A program made the position numbers and the translations under genes. Shown here piece after piece: positions 48,395-57,610 of a DNA stretch of 64,000 nt. The stretch comes from Cardiobacterium valvarum (lineage in GTDB: Bacteria > Pseudomonadota > Gammaproteobacteria > Cardiobacteriales > Cardiobacteriaceae), in assembly GCF_900460955.1 (NCBI RefSeq), contig NZ_UFUW01000001.1:1238738-1302737 (forward strand). Reading direction: 5' to 3'. The notes beneath the pieces were generated by a model. The model worked only from the letters and a program-made list of their open reading frames with translations, was not told the origin of the DNA and made no database searches. Each line of letters begins with the position of its first letter. Within the stretch, counting starts at the first letter, position 1.

Positions 48395-51136
48395 TCAGTT
48401 GAGGGCGAAGATGTCGCGCCAGATGGCGCAGATGTTGTCGCGCAGTGCTTGCCAGGGGGCGGCGGGGACACGTTTGTCGCGGTCGTTCAGTTGGCGGTGG
48501 TGGGCTTCCGCGCGCAGTTTGCGGTAGGCGTCGCGCAGGGTCATGGCCTGCGATGAGGTGAGGATGCCGGTGGCTTCCAGTGCGGCGAGCTGGCGGATGT
48601 TGTCGCTCATGCGGCTGAGGATGGGTTCTGCCGCGCCGTGGGCGAGCAGTAGGTATTGGACGATGAATTCGATGTCGATGAGGCCGCCCGCGCTTTGTTT
48701 GAGGTGGAAGGTGTCCGACGGCAGTGGCGCGGCGTTGTCGTGCATTTTTTGCCGCATGGCGAGGATGTCTTCGCGCAGGGTCGCTTTGGCCGGGCGGGTG
48801 AGCAGTTCGTGGCGCAGGCGGGTGTAGCGCTCGCCGAGGGCAGGGCTTCCTGCTACGGCGCGGCTGCGGGTGAGTGCCTGGTGTTCCCAGGTCCAGGCGT
48901 TTTCGCGCTGGTAGCGGGCGAATCCCTGGATGCTGACGGCGGGCAGGCCACTTGCCCCGCCGGGGCGCAGGCGGGTGTCGATGGTGTAGATGGTGCCGTT
49001 GCTGCTGGCGGCGCCGAGCAGGTTGCTGGTGCGTTGGGCGAGGCGGGTGTAGTAGCGCTGGTTGTCGATGGGTTTTTCGCCGTCGGTCATGCCGTCTGTG
49101 TCGCCGTCGTCGTAGAGGTAGATGATGTCGAGGTCTGAGCCGTAGCCGAGTTCGAGGCCGCCCAGTTTGCCGTAGCCGATGATGGCGATTTCGGCCGGGC
49201 TGCCGTCGGCTTTGCGCGGGATGCCGTGTTTTTCGCGCAGGGTGTGCTCAGCGTGTTCGAGTGCGGCTTGCAGGGTGGTTTCGGCGATGTGGCTGAGTTG
49301 GTCGCTCACTTGCATCAGCGGCAGGTGGCCGTGGATGTCCGCCCAGGCGGTTTTGAAGGTCTGGACGTGTTTGTAGTCGCGCAGGGCGTGTTGCCAGGTT
49401 TCTTCGTCGTCGATGTTTTGCAGGCGCGCGGCGAGGTCTTGTTGCAGGGCGGTGCGGCCCGGCGGCAGGCGGCGTTCGTTGTTGAGGTCGTCGAGGACGA
49501 GCGGGTGCGCGGCGATGTAGTGGATGAGCCAGGCGGCGTTGGCGGCGATGTTGAGCAGGTGGTTGGTGAGTGCGGGTTGTTCGGTGAGCAGGGTGATGTA
49601 GTTGTTGCGGCCGCTGACGGCGGTGATGAGGTCGAGGATGCCGGCGAGGCCGTCAAGTTGGGCGTTTTGTACGGCCTGGCTGAGGACGGCAGGGATGAGG
49701 CGGTGCAGGCGGCTGTTGGTCTGTTGTGGCAGGCGGTGCCAGTTGTTGGAGCGGGTGTAGGCGGCGAGGGTGGCGGCGGTTTGGGTGCGGCTGTTGTCGT
49801 CGCTGATGTTGTCGTTAAGCCAGCGCGCGAGGTGGGGATCGTCCGGGTCGGTCCAGTCCACGGCGGCGAGGCCGTCGGCGATGGGGTCGGGTGCGGGGGT
49901 GTCTTCGTCGGCGATGGTTGCGGTGTAGTGTTGGTGGATGGTGTCGCGCGCCTGCTGGATACGTGTTTGCAGGGCGGGGATGTTCTCGGCGTGGCAGGCG
50001 GTGGCGAGGCGCTGCCAGGCGTTGTCGTCATCGTTGTCCGGTAGGCTGTGGGTTTGTTGGTCGTCGCGGTATTGCAGGGCGTTTTCGACGCTGCGCAGGG
50101 TGAGGTAGGCGTCTTGCAGGGCCTGTGTGTCAGCGGTGGACATGAGGCCGCGCGCGCGGATGTGGTCAAGGGCGGTGAGGAGTGACGGGGTTTGTAGTGC
50201 CGGGTATTGGCCGCCGTAGATCATCTGGATGGCCTGCACGGTGAATTCGGCTTCGCGGATGCCGCCCGCGCCGAGTTTGATGTGGCGTTCCATGCCTTCT
50301 TCGCGGATTTGCCGGTTGATGCTTTGTTTCATGTCGGCCAGGGCGTTCAGGGCGGCGTAGTCGAGGTAGCGGCGGTAGGTGAAGGGGCGCAGGGTGGCGA
50401 GCAGTTCGCGGCCGCCGTCGATGTCGCCGGCGACGGGGCGGGCTTTCATCAGGGCGTAGCGTTCCCAGTCGCGGCCGTGGATGAGGTAGTACTGTTCCAT
50501 CGCGGTGTAGGTCAGGGCGAGCGGGCCGGTCTGACCGAAGGGGCGCAGGCGCATGTCCACGCGGTAAACGTTGCCGTCTTCGGTGACGGCGTCGAGGGTG
50601 TGGATGAGGCGCTGCGCGAGTTTGCGGTACCAGGTTTCGTGTTCTTCGGGTTTGCGCCCGCCGCTGGTTGTGCCGTTTGCGCGGTAGGCGTAGATGAGGT
50701 CGATGTCGGAGGAGAAGTTGAGTTCGCCTCCGCCGAGTTTGCCCATGCCGAGGATGAGCATGGGCATGGGGTTGCCGTCGCTATCCAGCGGGGTGCCGTA
50801 ACGGGCGCAGTGGGCGGCGAATTGCCAGTCATGCGCGGCGGCAATCAGGGTTTCGGCGAGCGCGCTGGTGCGGGCGAGGAAGGTGGGTTCGTCGATGTGG
50901 CCATTCACGATGGCGTGGATGTGGCGGATTTGTCGGCGGTGTTTGTATTGGCGCAGTTGCCGCATCAGCGTCGCTTCGTCTTCCGGCGGCGGGTTTTCGG
51001 CGGCGTAAGTGGCGCGGTAGTCTTCGTCGGGGCTGGCAGCGGGGTCAAGGTCGGCCAGCCAGTCGGGGTGGCGTTCGAGTTGGGCAGCGGCGTAGGGGCT
51101 GGCTTGGTAGAGGCGGGTGAGGTCGGGGCGGGTCAT
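48395..51136 (-). CDS. glnE: Glutamine synthetase adenylyltransferase/deadenylase
   Basis: A 913-residue bifunctional enzyme that adenylylates and de-adenylylates glutamine synthetase in response to PII (E. coli 946). Two nucleotidyltransferase domains are present, each with its metal motif: GMGKLGGGELNFSSDIDLIY near residue 150 (deadenylase half) and GYGKLGGLELGYGSDLDIIY near 660 (adenylylase half). They are separated and followed by helical regulatory domains (IREEGMERHIKLGAGGIREA near 275, LKQSAGGLIDIEFIVQYLLL near 815). It stands alone, with the repeat array downstream. Confidence 0.95.
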   Translation of the reverse strand: MTRPDLTRLYQASPYAAAQLERHPDWLADLDPAASPDEDYRATYAAENPPPEDEATLMRQLRQYKHRRQIRHIHAIVNGHIDEPTFLARTSALAETLIAAAHDWQFAAHCARYGTPLDSDGNPMPMLILGMGKLGGGELNFSSDIDLIYAYRANGTTSGGRKPEEHETWYRKLAQRLIHTLDAVTEDGNVYRVDMRLRPFGQTGPLALTYTAMEQYYLIHGRDWERYALMKARPVAGDIDGGRELLATLRPFTYRRYLDYAALNALADMKQSINRQIREEGMERHIKLGAGGIREAEFTVQAIQMIYGGQYPALQTPSLLTALDHIRARGLMSTADTQALQDAYLTLRSVENALQYRDDQQTHSLPDNDDDNAWQRLATACHAENIPALQTRIQQARDTIHQHYTATIADEDTPAPDPIADGLAAVDWTDPDDPHLARWLNDNISDDNSRTQTAATLAAYTRSNNWHRLPQQTNSRLHRLIPAVLSQAVQNAQLDGLAGILDLITAVSGRNNYITLLTEQPALTNHLLNIAANAAWLIHYIAAHPLVLDDLNNERRLPPGRTALQQDLAARLQNIDDEETWQHALRDYKHVQTFKTAWADIHGHLPLMQVSDQLSHIAETTLQAALEHAEHTLREKHGIPRKADGSPAEIAIIGYGKLGGLELGYGSDLDIIYLYDDGDTDGMTDGEKPIDNQRYYTRLAQRTSNLLGAASSNGTIYTIDTRLRPGGASGLPAVSIQGFARYQRENAWTWEHQALTRSRAVAGSPALGERYTRLRHELLTRPAKATLREDILAMRQKMHDNAAPLPSDTFHLKQSAGGLIDIEFIVQYLLLAHGAAEPILSRMSDNIRQLAALEATGILTSSQAMTLRDAYRKLRAEAHHRQLNDRDKRVPAAPWQALRDNICAIWRDIFALN

Positions 51137-51202
51137 GGGCGGCGAGTGGGTTAGAAAAGAGGGGATAGTGTAGTGCGCCCCCGCCCGTTGGGGTGTTTTT
51201 GT

Positions 51203-51856
51203 TTAGGGCTCCTGCCACTGCCAGCGACCACGGTGGGCGTCGGGGTTGTCGGTGAGGCGGGCGAGGTAGTCGCGGCGCGGGATATGGATGCCGCCCATGC
51301 TGATGAGGTGCGGGGTGAGGAATTGGGTATCGAGGGTGTCAATGCCGAGGCGGACGAGGTATTGGCAGAGGCGGACGAGGACGATTTTTGACGCCGATGG
51401 ACGCAGGCTGAACATGGATTCGCCGCAGAAGATGCGTTCCAGGCTGACGCCGTACATGCCGCCGATGAGGGAATCGCCGTGCCAGAGTTCGCAGCTGTGC
51501 GCGCGGCCCTGACGGTAGAGTTCGGTGTAGCAGCGGCGGATGTCGGCGGTGATCCAGCTGTCGCCGTGGACGTTGGCGCAGTAGTCGATGACGCGGCCAA
51601 AGGCAGTATCGAGGGTAAGGTGGTACGGCATGGTGCGCAGCTGTTTGCGCAGGCTGCGGCTCACGTGCACGCCATCGGTCGGGATGATGCCGCGCGGGTC
51701 GGGACTCCACCACAGGACGGGGTCGCCGCTGTCATACCAGGGAAAGACGCCTTCGCTGTGCGCGGCAAAGACGAGTCCGGCGTCAATGCTGTCGCTGTGG
51801 GCGAGCAGGCCGTGGTGGTCGGCGCGCTCAGGGTTGGGGAAGCGGTGTTCTGTCAT
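51203..51856 (-). CDS. aat: Leucyl/phenylalanyl-tRNA-protein transferase
   Basis: A 217-residue enzyme that adds Leu or Phe to proteins with N-terminal Arg or Lys, marking them for ClpAP (N-degron pathway). Conserved blocks are GLVFAAHSEGVFPWYDSGDP near residue 23, WWSPDPRGIIPTDGVHVSRS near 46, ITADIRRCYTELYRQGRAHS near 102, GLYG-like GGMYGVSLERIFCGESMFS near 136 and FLTPHLISMGGIHIPRRDYL near 182. The ATG at 51856 is 3 bases after the ybaN stop, so they form an operon; a longer frame start (51886) lies within ybaN. Confidence 0.94.
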   Translation of the reverse strand: MTEHRFPNPERADHHGLLAHSDSIDAGLVFAAHSEGVFPWYDSGDPVLWWSPDPRGIIPTDGVHVSRSLRKQLRTMPYHLTLDTAFGRVIDYCANVHGDSWITADIRRCYTELYRQGRAHSCELWHGDSLIGGMYGVSLERIFCGESMFSLRPSASKIVLVRLCQYLVRLGIDTLDTQFLTPHLISMGGIHIPRRDYLARLTDNPDAHRGRWQWQEP

Positions 51857-51858
51857 GG

Positions 51859-52218
51859 CTATGCCTCCGGCAGGCGGCGCACCCACAGCATCAGGGCCAG
51901 GATGATGAGGGCGAACGCCAGTTTCAGGTGGTCGTTGTTATCGAGCAGGTAGATGCCGCCGCTGAGTGAGGCGGCGAGCATGAGGATAGCAAGGGTTTTA
52001 GCGCGGTAAGGCACGACGCGGCGAGTACGCCAGGCGGCAATCGGCGGGCCGAGGTGAGGATGGGTGGTGAGCCAGTGGTGAAAACGCGGGCTGCCTTTTG
52101 CCCAGCACCATGCGGCGAGGATGAGGAAGGGGACGGTCGGCAGGAAGGGGAGCGGGATGCCGATGAGTCCGAGTATGAAGGCGAGACAGCCCGCAAGTGT
52201 CCAAAGGTGGCGTTGCAT
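51859..52218 (-). CDS. ybaN: DUF454 (YbaN) family inner-membrane protein
   Basis: A 119-residue protein with three or four membrane helices: TLAGCLAFILGLIGIPLPFL at residues 7-26, VPFLILAAWCWAKGSPRFHH next, and a C-terminal hairpin (TLAILMLAASLSGGIYLLDN, LAFALIILALMLWV). The pattern GIPLPFLPTVPFLILAAWCWAKGS is the DUF454 hallmark. Function is unknown. It leads a two-gene operon with aat; the AT-rich sequence upstream (52255-52320) is the likely promoter region. Confidence 0.9.
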   Translation of the reverse strand: MQRHLWTLAGCLAFILGLIGIPLPFLPTVPFLILAAWCWAKGSPRFHHWLTTHPHLGPPIAAWRTRRVVPYRAKTLAILMLAASLSGGIYLLDNNDHLKLAFALIILALMLWVRRLPEA

Positions 52219-52398
52219 GGTGCAGTTGGCTGGTGGCTTGGCTGCATTTTACGCGCCATATCGGTGATTTTGAAAATTTATTTTGGTTTTTCAAAAGGTT
52301 GTGGTTTTCTGATAGGTGATGGGGAAAAGACCCCCACCACTGGTGATTTTTTGGGTTTTATCGTGCGCATATGTGCGCCGCTGTTGATATGCCTTGAT

Positions 52399-52545
52399 TT
52401 AGTTGCCGAACAGCCAATTGATGATGCCGCCGAGGATGTCGTCCCAGATGAAGCGGAAAATGGCGCGGAAAAGGCGCCAGATGCCTTTGAGGACGGCGAG
52501 GGTGGCGGCGATGAGGAAGGCGAGGATTTGGCGGATGGTTTTCAT
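52399..52545 (-). CDS. 48-residue membrane-associated small protein
   Basis: A 49-codon frame begins MKTIRQILAFLIAATLAVLK, continues with a Trp/Phe/Arg-rich amphipathic stretch (GIWRLFRAIFRFIWDD) and ends ILGGIINWLFGN. GGGAGACCCC lies directly before the ATG, a good ribosome-binding site. It has one probable transmembrane or membrane-surface helix. It lies 49 bases downstream of cmoA on the same strand. No family is recognised; small hydrophobic proteins of this type are easily missed in annotation. Codon use is like the neighbours. Confidence 0.7.
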   Translation of the reverse strand: MKTIRQILAFLIAATLAVLKGIWRLFRAIFRFIWDDILGGIINWLFGN

Positions 52546-52593
52546 GGGGTCTCCCTGCGCGTAGGTAGGTGGCAAGGATACGCCTCATCCCGC

Positions 52594-53307
52594 TTATGCC
52601 ATAGCCACCCAGGCGCAGAAGGGCAGGGTGCGGAAGCACGGCGTGATGTCGCTGAAGCCGGCGCGGTGCAGGCGCTCTTCTACCGTGGCGTAGCGGTCGG
52701 TCTGCATGACGTGTTCCAGCGATTCGCGTTTTTGCGCGATGGCCAGTTGCGAGTAGCCCTGTGAGGCTTTGAAGGCTTCGTGCCAGAGTCGCAGGCGGTC
52801 GTCGTCCGGGCGGGTTTTTTCCGCAAGCAGCAGCGCGCCGCCGGGGTGCAGGGCGCGATGGATGCGGGCAAGCAGGGCGTCGCGTGCTTGCGGCGGGATG
52901 AATTGCAGGGTGAAGGTCATGAGGACGAGGTCAGCGGGGGCGAGTTCGAGCGTGGTGATGTCCGCCTGTTCGACGCGGATGTTGGCGATGCCGGCACCGG
53001 CAATGTAGGCGGTGAGGCGGTCGGTCATCGCTGCTGAATTATCCACGGCGATGATGGCGGTATCTGCCGTCATCTGCTGTTGCAGGGCAATGCTGGCACC
53101 GCCGAGGGCACAGCCGAGGTCGTACACCCGCCCGCCCGGCGGCACGATACCCGCGCCGATGACGGCAAAGAGTTGCAGCAGCGTCGCATAACCCGGCACG
53201 GAGCGGTGGATCATGTCGGGGAAGACGGCGGCGGTGCGTTCGTCGAAGCGGAAATCAACGACCGCCTGCGGGCGATCGTAGAGGTTGTCGCGGTTGTAGC
53301 CGCTCAT
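52594..53307 (-). CDS. cmoA: Carboxy-S-adenosyl-L-methionine synthase CmoA
   Basis: A 237-residue SAM-binding enzyme that makes carboxy-SAM from SAM and prephenate for tRNA wobble uridine modification with CmoB. The N-terminal NRDNLYDRPQAVVDFRFDER is followed by FPDMIHRSVPGYATLLQLFA, the SAM motif VYDLGCALGGASIALQQQM near residue 62, FTLQFIPPQARDALLARIHR near 131 and LLLAEKTRPDDDR near 159, all CmoA-like. Its ATG overlaps the lipA stop by 4 bases (ATGA). cmoB is not in the window. Confidence 0.92.
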   Translation of the reverse strand: MSGYNRDNLYDRPQAVVDFRFDERTAAVFPDMIHRSVPGYATLLQLFAVIGAGIVPPGGRVYDLGCALGGASIALQQQMTADTAIIAVDNSAAMTDRLTAYIAGAGIANIRVEQADITTLELAPADLVLMTFTLQFIPPQARDALLARIHRALHPGGALLLAEKTRPDDDRLRLWHEAFKASQGYSQLAIAQKRESLEHVMQTDRYATVEERLHRAGFSDITPCFRTLPFCAWVAMA

Positions 53308-54287
53308 CAGAGGACGGCCTTCGCCGACATGTCGGCATGGAAGGAGGATCGCACCATTGGCCCGGAGGCGACGTGGGTAAAGCCCATTTTCAGGCCTTCG
53401 TCGGTGAAGATCTGGAATTCTTCCGGCGTGTAGTAGCGCTTGACCGGCAGGTGGTGCACCGAGGGTTGCAGGTACTGGCCAACGGTCAGCATTTGCACGT
53501 CGTGACGGCGCAGGTCTTCCATCACCGCGAGGATTTCCTCCACTTCTTCGCCGAGTCCGACCATCAGCCCCGATTTGGTGATGACGGGTTTGTTGCTCAC
53601 TTTTTTGTATGCGCGCAAAAGTTCCAGCGAGTGCTCGTAGTTCGCGCCGGGGCGCACTTCTTCGTACAGCCGTTTAACGGTTTCTAGGTTGTGATTGAAG
53701 ATGTCGGGCGGGGTGTGACGCAGGATTTCGAGGGCTTTTTCCATGCGGCCGCGAAAGTCGGGGGTGAGGATTTCCACGGTCATGCGCGGCGCCTGGCGGC
53801 GGATTTCACGCACGCAGGCGGCGAAGTGCGCCGCACCACCGTCAAGCAGATCATCGCGGTCCACCGAGGTGATGACGACGTGGTGCAAGCCGAGGTTGCG
53901 CACGGTTTCGGCGAGGTGGATGGGTTCCATCGCATCCAGCGGGTTGGGGCGGCCATGGCCAACATCGCAGAACGGGCAGCGGCGCGTGCAGATGTCGCCC
54001 ATGATCATGAACGAGGCCGTGCTGTGGCGGAAGCATTCGCCAATGTTCGGGCAGGAGGCTTCTTCGCAGACGCTGTGCAGTTTCTGCTCGCGCATCAGCG
54101 CCTTCATCCGCTGTACTTCTTCGCCGCCGGGGAACTGGGCGCGTATCCAGCGTGGTTTGCGCAGACGTTCTTCGCCGACGTGGCCGGTATTTTCCGCAAT
54201 CTGGCGGATTTTTTCCGCGCCTTTTTTCTTGACGCCCATGGATTTGGGCTTGAAGACGACTGGTTCTGCCTGTTCGTTGTCGCTCAT
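53307..54287 (-). CDS. lipA: Lipoyl synthase (radical SAM)
   Basis: A 326-residue radical-SAM enzyme that inserts two sulphurs into octanoyl groups to make lipoate, the cofactor needed by the SucB lipoyl domain encoded in this window. The auxiliary cluster motif is [12 protein letters not shown] (residues about 73-84), and the radical-SAM motif is [11 protein letters not shown] (about 99-109). A conserved RSSFHAD lies near the C-terminus, with Ser as the auxiliary-cluster ligand. The ATG at 54287 is taken for the typical [10 protein letters not shown] start and AGGATAACC upstream; the frame continues further but without LipA character. lipB is absent here. Confidence 0.95.
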   Translation of the reverse strand: MSDNEQAEPVVFKPKSMGVKKKGAEKIRQIAENTGHVGEERLRKPRWIRAQFPGGEEVQRMKALMREQKLHSVCEEASCPNIGECFRHSTASFMIMGDICTRRCPFCDVGHGRPNPLDAMEPIHLAETVRNLGLHHVVITSVDRDDLLDGGAAHFAACVREIRRQAPRMTVEILTPDFRGRMEKALEILRHTPPDIFNHNLETVKRLYEEVRPGANYEHSLELLRAYKKVSNKPVITKSGLMVGLGEEVEEILAVMEDLRRHDVQMLTVGQYLQPSVHHLPVKRYYTPEEFQIFTDEGLKMGFTHVASGPMVRSSFHADMSAKAVL

Positions 54288-54806
54288 GATGGTTATCCTT
54301 GGAAACTGGTTTATGTCGCTTATTTTAACGCAGCCTGTGTATCGCCGTGGGGGATGGCTTGATGTCACGCAAGCGGAACCGGTAAAAATTACAATAAAAG
54401 TGATCAGCCCACACATTACGCCGCCGTTGATGAAAACAGTGATGCGGTTCCAGCACCTACACCATAAATGTCGGCTGTGGCGGCACGGGGCCGGTGGGGA
54501 AGGCATGGGCATCCTGTCCAATAACGAAATGGATGATTTTTCCGCCTGTGTCGTGCATGCATGAGTTGAATATGCGCTGAGCGGTGACACCGCCCTCTTG
54601 CCGGAGGCGTCATACAGCGACCCGCGTATTCAGGATGCAGCCACGCTCGGTTATTAAACGGAAACGCGGTTGTGATAGTGTGTGAACAACGTTGTGCAAA
54701 AGCGTGACATTCACGCAATACAAGCGCGAACGAATTGCATTTTGCCGGGTACCCTCCTACTATGCGCCGCGAATTTTCCTTCCCTTCAACTCAAGAGGTA
54801 TACACC
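54288..54806. other. 519-bp gene-free stretch between lipA and the azurin gene
   Basis: No convincing gene on either strand; the 100-codon minus-strand frame at 54416-54718 shows no protein character and has no ribosome-binding site. The stretch contains the divergent control regions, with an inverted repeat GCGTGA-CAT-TCACGC at 54702-54716, about 90 bases before the azurin start, as a possible regulator site. None of the dispersed repeats is seen. Confidence 0.6.
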
Positions 54807-55298
54807 ATGAAAAAACTGATGATCCCCGCTATTGTCGCCTTGATGAGCGTCGGTGCTCTCGCTGAAGATGCTGCCAAACCTGCCGAAGGTGCTGCTGCTC
54901 CAGCCGGTGGTGATTGCAAAGTCGTGCTGAAGGCTGACGATGCGATGAAATTCGACCTGAAAGAATTCAAGATCAACAAAGCCACCTGCCCGGAATTTAC
55001 CGTAGAGCTTGACCACGTTGGCAAGCTGCCTGCTGCTGCAATGGGCCACAACGTCGTTATCACCAAAACCGCCGATGTGGATGCCGCTGCACAAGCAGGC
55101 ATTAAAGCTGGCCCGACCAAAAACTACGTGGATGAAGAAGGCGGCAAAGTGATCGCTCACACCAAACTCATTGGTGGTGGCGAAAAAGCCGATGTCACCT
55201 TCAAAACCGAGGTGTTTGAAGCTAAAGGCGACTATGACTTCTTCTGCTCTTTCCCGGGGCACTACGCCGTCATGCGTGGTAAAGTCATCGTCGAATAA
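54807..55298 (+). CDS. Azurin-type blue copper protein
   Basis: A 163-residue exported cupredoxin. A signal peptide (MKKLMIPAIVALMSVGALA) is followed by an Ala/Pro/Glu linker and an azurin domain starting DCKVVLKADDAMKFD. The copper ligands are present: His in MGHNVVITK near residue 92, then Cys, His and Met in FFCSFPGHYAVMRGK near the C-terminus. Azurin shuttles electrons in the periplasm, classically to cytochrome peroxidase or nitrite reductase. The short linker after the signal peptide recalls the longer N-terminal regions of Neisseria azurins, but no lipobox cysteine is present. RBS AAGAGG precedes the ATG, and a terminator follows. Confidence 0.93.
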   Translation: MKKLMIPAIVALMSVGALAEDAAKPAEGAAAPAGGDCKVVLKADDAMKFDLKEFKINKATCPEFTVELDHVGKLPAAAMGHNVVITKTADVDAAAQAGIKAGPTKNYVDEEGGKVIAHTKLIGGGEKADVTFKTEVFEAKGDYDFFCSFPGHYAVMRGKVIVE

Positions 55299-55311
55299 AT
55301 CGGTCTGATGT

Positions 55312-55338
55312 AAAAAAGCGCCCTGCGGGGCGCTTTTT
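55312..55338. terminator. Terminator after the azurin gene
   Basis: AAAAAGCGCCC-TGCG-GGGCGCTTTTTT, starting 14 bases after the stop; symmetrical A and T tracts allow use from both sides, also for aroK on the minus strand. Confidence 0.9.
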
Positions 55339-55362
55339 TGTTTGGGTGAGAAGGCGGCGAAT

Positions 55363-55902
55363 TCAGCGTTCGTGGCGCAGACGGCTTTCCACTTCGTGCA
55401 GCAGCTGCTTGAAGGAATTGGTGAAGTGATTATTGTCGGTATCGATACGGATATCAGCCAGGCCTTCGTAGAGGCCGAGGCGTTCGTCGCGCAGTTGCTC
55501 GAGTTTAGCTTGCAGATTGTCCGTATTTTGCACCAGCGGGCGGTTGCGGTCGCGACCGATGCGCAGGATTTGCCGGTGCACGGAGACATCAATGAAGACC
55601 ACCAAAAATTGTCCAGCGATCAGGCGGCGGTTGCCGGCATTAATGACGATGCCGCCGCCGCAGGCAACGACGCGTTCACGCGGGTCGGCAAGTTCGGCGG
55701 CAAGGGTGGCGTGTTCGCGTTTGCGAAAGCCCGCTTCGCCTTCTTGCGCGAAAATGGTCGGAATGTCCACACCGGTGCGCGCGCACAAGGCATGGTCGGT
55801 ATCAACAAAATCCCAGCGCAGGCGCGCAGCAAGTCGTTTGCCCAGTGAGGTTTTCCCCGCACCCATCGGGCCGATGAGGACGATTTTGCGGCCTATCGTC
55901 AT
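55363..55902 (-). CDS. aroK: Shikimate kinase
   Basis: A 179-residue P-loop kinase phosphorylating shikimate in aromatic amino acid synthesis. LIGPMGAGKTSLGKRLAARL at residues 9-28 is the Walker A region, DFVDTDHALCARTG near 34 and FRKREHATLAA near 58 bind shikimate, VVACGGGIV near 77 is the conserved Gly-rich segment, and the lid Arg lies in GRDRNRPL. It ends the tsaE-amidase-aroK transcription unit, 9 bases after the amidase stop. A partial aroE is also present at the window end. Confidence 0.94.
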   Translation of the reverse strand: MTIGRKIVLIGPMGAGKTSLGKRLAARLRWDFVDTDHALCARTGVDIPTIFAQEGEAGFRKREHATLAAELADPRERVVACGGGIVINAGNRRLIAGQFLVVFIDVSVHRQILRIGRDRNRPLVQNTDNLQAKLEQLRDERLGLYEGLADIRIDTDNNHFTNSFKQLLHEVESRLRHER

Positions 55903-55911
55903 GTAATTTCC

Positions 55912-57555
55912 TTATTTCCCGAGCAGCATATGCTGCGGCAGGTGTTCTTTGTAGTAACTGACCACGCCGTTTGCGATGCCTTGTGCCAGTTGTTCCTGAT
56001 AGGCAGGTGAAGCGAGTTTGCGCGCTTCGTCGGGGTTGGAGATAAAAGCGGTTTCGACCAGCATCGAAGGGATGTCCGGCGAGCGCAGTACGACGAAGTT
56101 GGCACGCTGCACTTGCCCTTTATGGACTTTACCGATGCGGCCCAGTTCATTCAGGGTTTTTTGCGCAAGGATGTAGCTGGATTCGATGGTCGCTTCTTGC
56201 TGCATACCGAGCAGAGCCTGCTGGATATCATCATCGTATTTGCTGACATCCACACCCCAGCGCAGGTCTACCGAGTTTTCAGTGCGTTCGAGGTACTTCC
56301 CGATGGCGGTAGTTGCCCCCTTGGTGGAGAGGATGTATACAGACGAACCGCTGGGTGTGCTGTTTTCCACGGCATCGGCGTGGATGGAGATAAAGAGATC
56401 GGCACCACGGCGGCGAGCGCTGCTGGGGCGCTCGGGTAGCGGGATGTAGGTATCGTCGCTGCGGGTAAGGAAGGCGCTGAAGCCTTTTTTACTGTTTATG
56501 TGTTGTTTCAGGCGGTATGCGATTTGCAGAACGACGTCTTTTTCGCGCAGGCCGCTGCCGGGGTTGACTGCGCCGGTGTCTTTGCCGCCGTGGCCAGGGT
56601 CAATGGCGACGACAATGGTTTTCTTTGAGATAGACGCGGGCGCAATGATGTTGCTCTGTTTTTCGACTTTCCCGGTCGCCGAGATTTTACGCTCAACGGT
56701 AACGGTGGCGGGGCGGCTTTCTGGCGGACGCGGCGGGGCTTGGGTGACGGTTTTGCTGCCAGCTACACGGTCTTGTGGGAAGGTGGGCAGCGGAGCGTTT
56801 TGCAGGAAGGATGGTGGTGCGCTGTTAGGTGGCGGTGCATCGATAGCGACGGGTACACCCGTGCTACGCGGCGGTGCGTTGATGGTGACGGGAACGCCTG
56901 TGCTACGTGGTGGCGCATCGATAGCAACAGGGACACCGCTGCTGCGCGGTGGTGGGGGAGGCTGAATGGCAACTTGTCCGCCGCCGGGAGAGGGGGGGGC
57001 ATTGCCGATAGACATATTGTTGTTAATACTGATGCCGTTGTCGTGCATATTCTCCAGCGCTGCGCCGGCAAAGACGACGTAGGGCGGCTGCGCTTCACTT
57101 TCGAGCGATTCCAGGGTCAGCGCTGGGGCGGCGAGGTTGTCGTAGATGTCAATCACGATGCGGTTGCCGCGATTTCCTTCCGGCGGCATCGTGTAAATAT
57201 TGGCCTTGGCGGTGTAGCGCAGATCGATAACGACGCGCAGGGTGGTCTCGTTGCTGAAGCCGGTGCGGATGCTGTTTACCGCACCGGCGCCGATAGTAAT
57301 ACCCGCCCGCCCGCTGCGGCTGGCATCAGGAATGTCAAGAACGATGCGCGGCGGTCCGGCGAGGCTGAATTGTTGAAAGATCGTTGGGCGGTCAAGATCA
57401 AGAACGAGCTGGATTTTGTCCGGCAGGCGGTTATAGCGTACGTCTTGTAAAACAACCGCCCAAGCGGACGATGGATAACAAAAAAAACTGCATCCCAGCA
57501 GAATAAGCAACAATTTGCGCCATAATCGGATGAACAAGAGTCCTTTTCGCAACAC
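55912..57555 (-). CDS. N-acetylmuramoyl-L-alanine amidase (AmiB/AmiC type) with AMIN domain
   Basis: A 547-residue periplasmic cell-wall amidase that splits daughter cells. It has an N-terminal hydrophobic signal (LLLILLGCSFFCYPSSAWA), an AMIN targeting domain (about 35-150: NRLPDKIQLVLDLDRPTIFQ), a proline-rich linker and a zinc Amidase_3 domain (about 330-545) with VVAIDPGHGGKDTGAVNP, SGLREKDVVLQIAY, SIHADAVEN and a Glu in MLVETAFISNP. The linker (about 195-250) contains three or four copies of a 13-residue unit like PPRSTGVPVAIDA, from a DNA tandem repeat at 56826-56955. There is no C-terminal LysM domain, so it is closer to AmiC in layout. tsaE lies upstream. Confidence 0.93.
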   Translation of the reverse strand: MLRKGLLFIRLWRKLLLILLGCSFFCYPSSAWAVVLQDVRYNRLPDKIQLVLDLDRPTIFQQFSLAGPPRIVLDIPDASRSGRAGITIGAGAVNSIRTGFSNETTLRVVIDLRYTAKANIYTMPPEGNRGNRIVIDIYDNLAAPALTLESLESEAQPPYVVFAGAALENMHDNGISINNNMSIGNAPPSPGGGQVAIQPPPPPRSSGVPVAIDAPPRSTGVPVTINAPPRSTGVPVAIDAPPPNSAPPSFLQNAPLPTFPQDRVAGSKTVTQAPPRPPESRPATVTVERKISATGKVEKQSNIIAPASISKKTIVVAIDPGHGGKDTGAVNPGSGLREKDVVLQIAYRLKQHINSKKGFSAFLTRSDDTYIPLPERPSSARRRGADLFISIHADAVENSTPSGSSVYILSTKGATTAIGKYLERTENSVDLRWGVDVSKYDDDIQQALLGMQQEATIESSYILAQKTLNELGRIGKVHKGQVQRANFVVLRSPDIPSMLVETAFISNPDEARKLASPAYQEQLAQGIANGVVSYYKEHLPQHMLLGK

Positions 57556-57610
57556 GGGGTTTTCCGTTGAATGTGGTCAAGGCGCTATTATGCCCCATCT
57601 GTTTCTGAAA

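Noticed and set aside
49087-49097. Neisseria-type uptake sequence (ATGCCGTCTG core)
   Set aside because: It lacks the full 12-mer, lies within glnE and no other copies were noticed.
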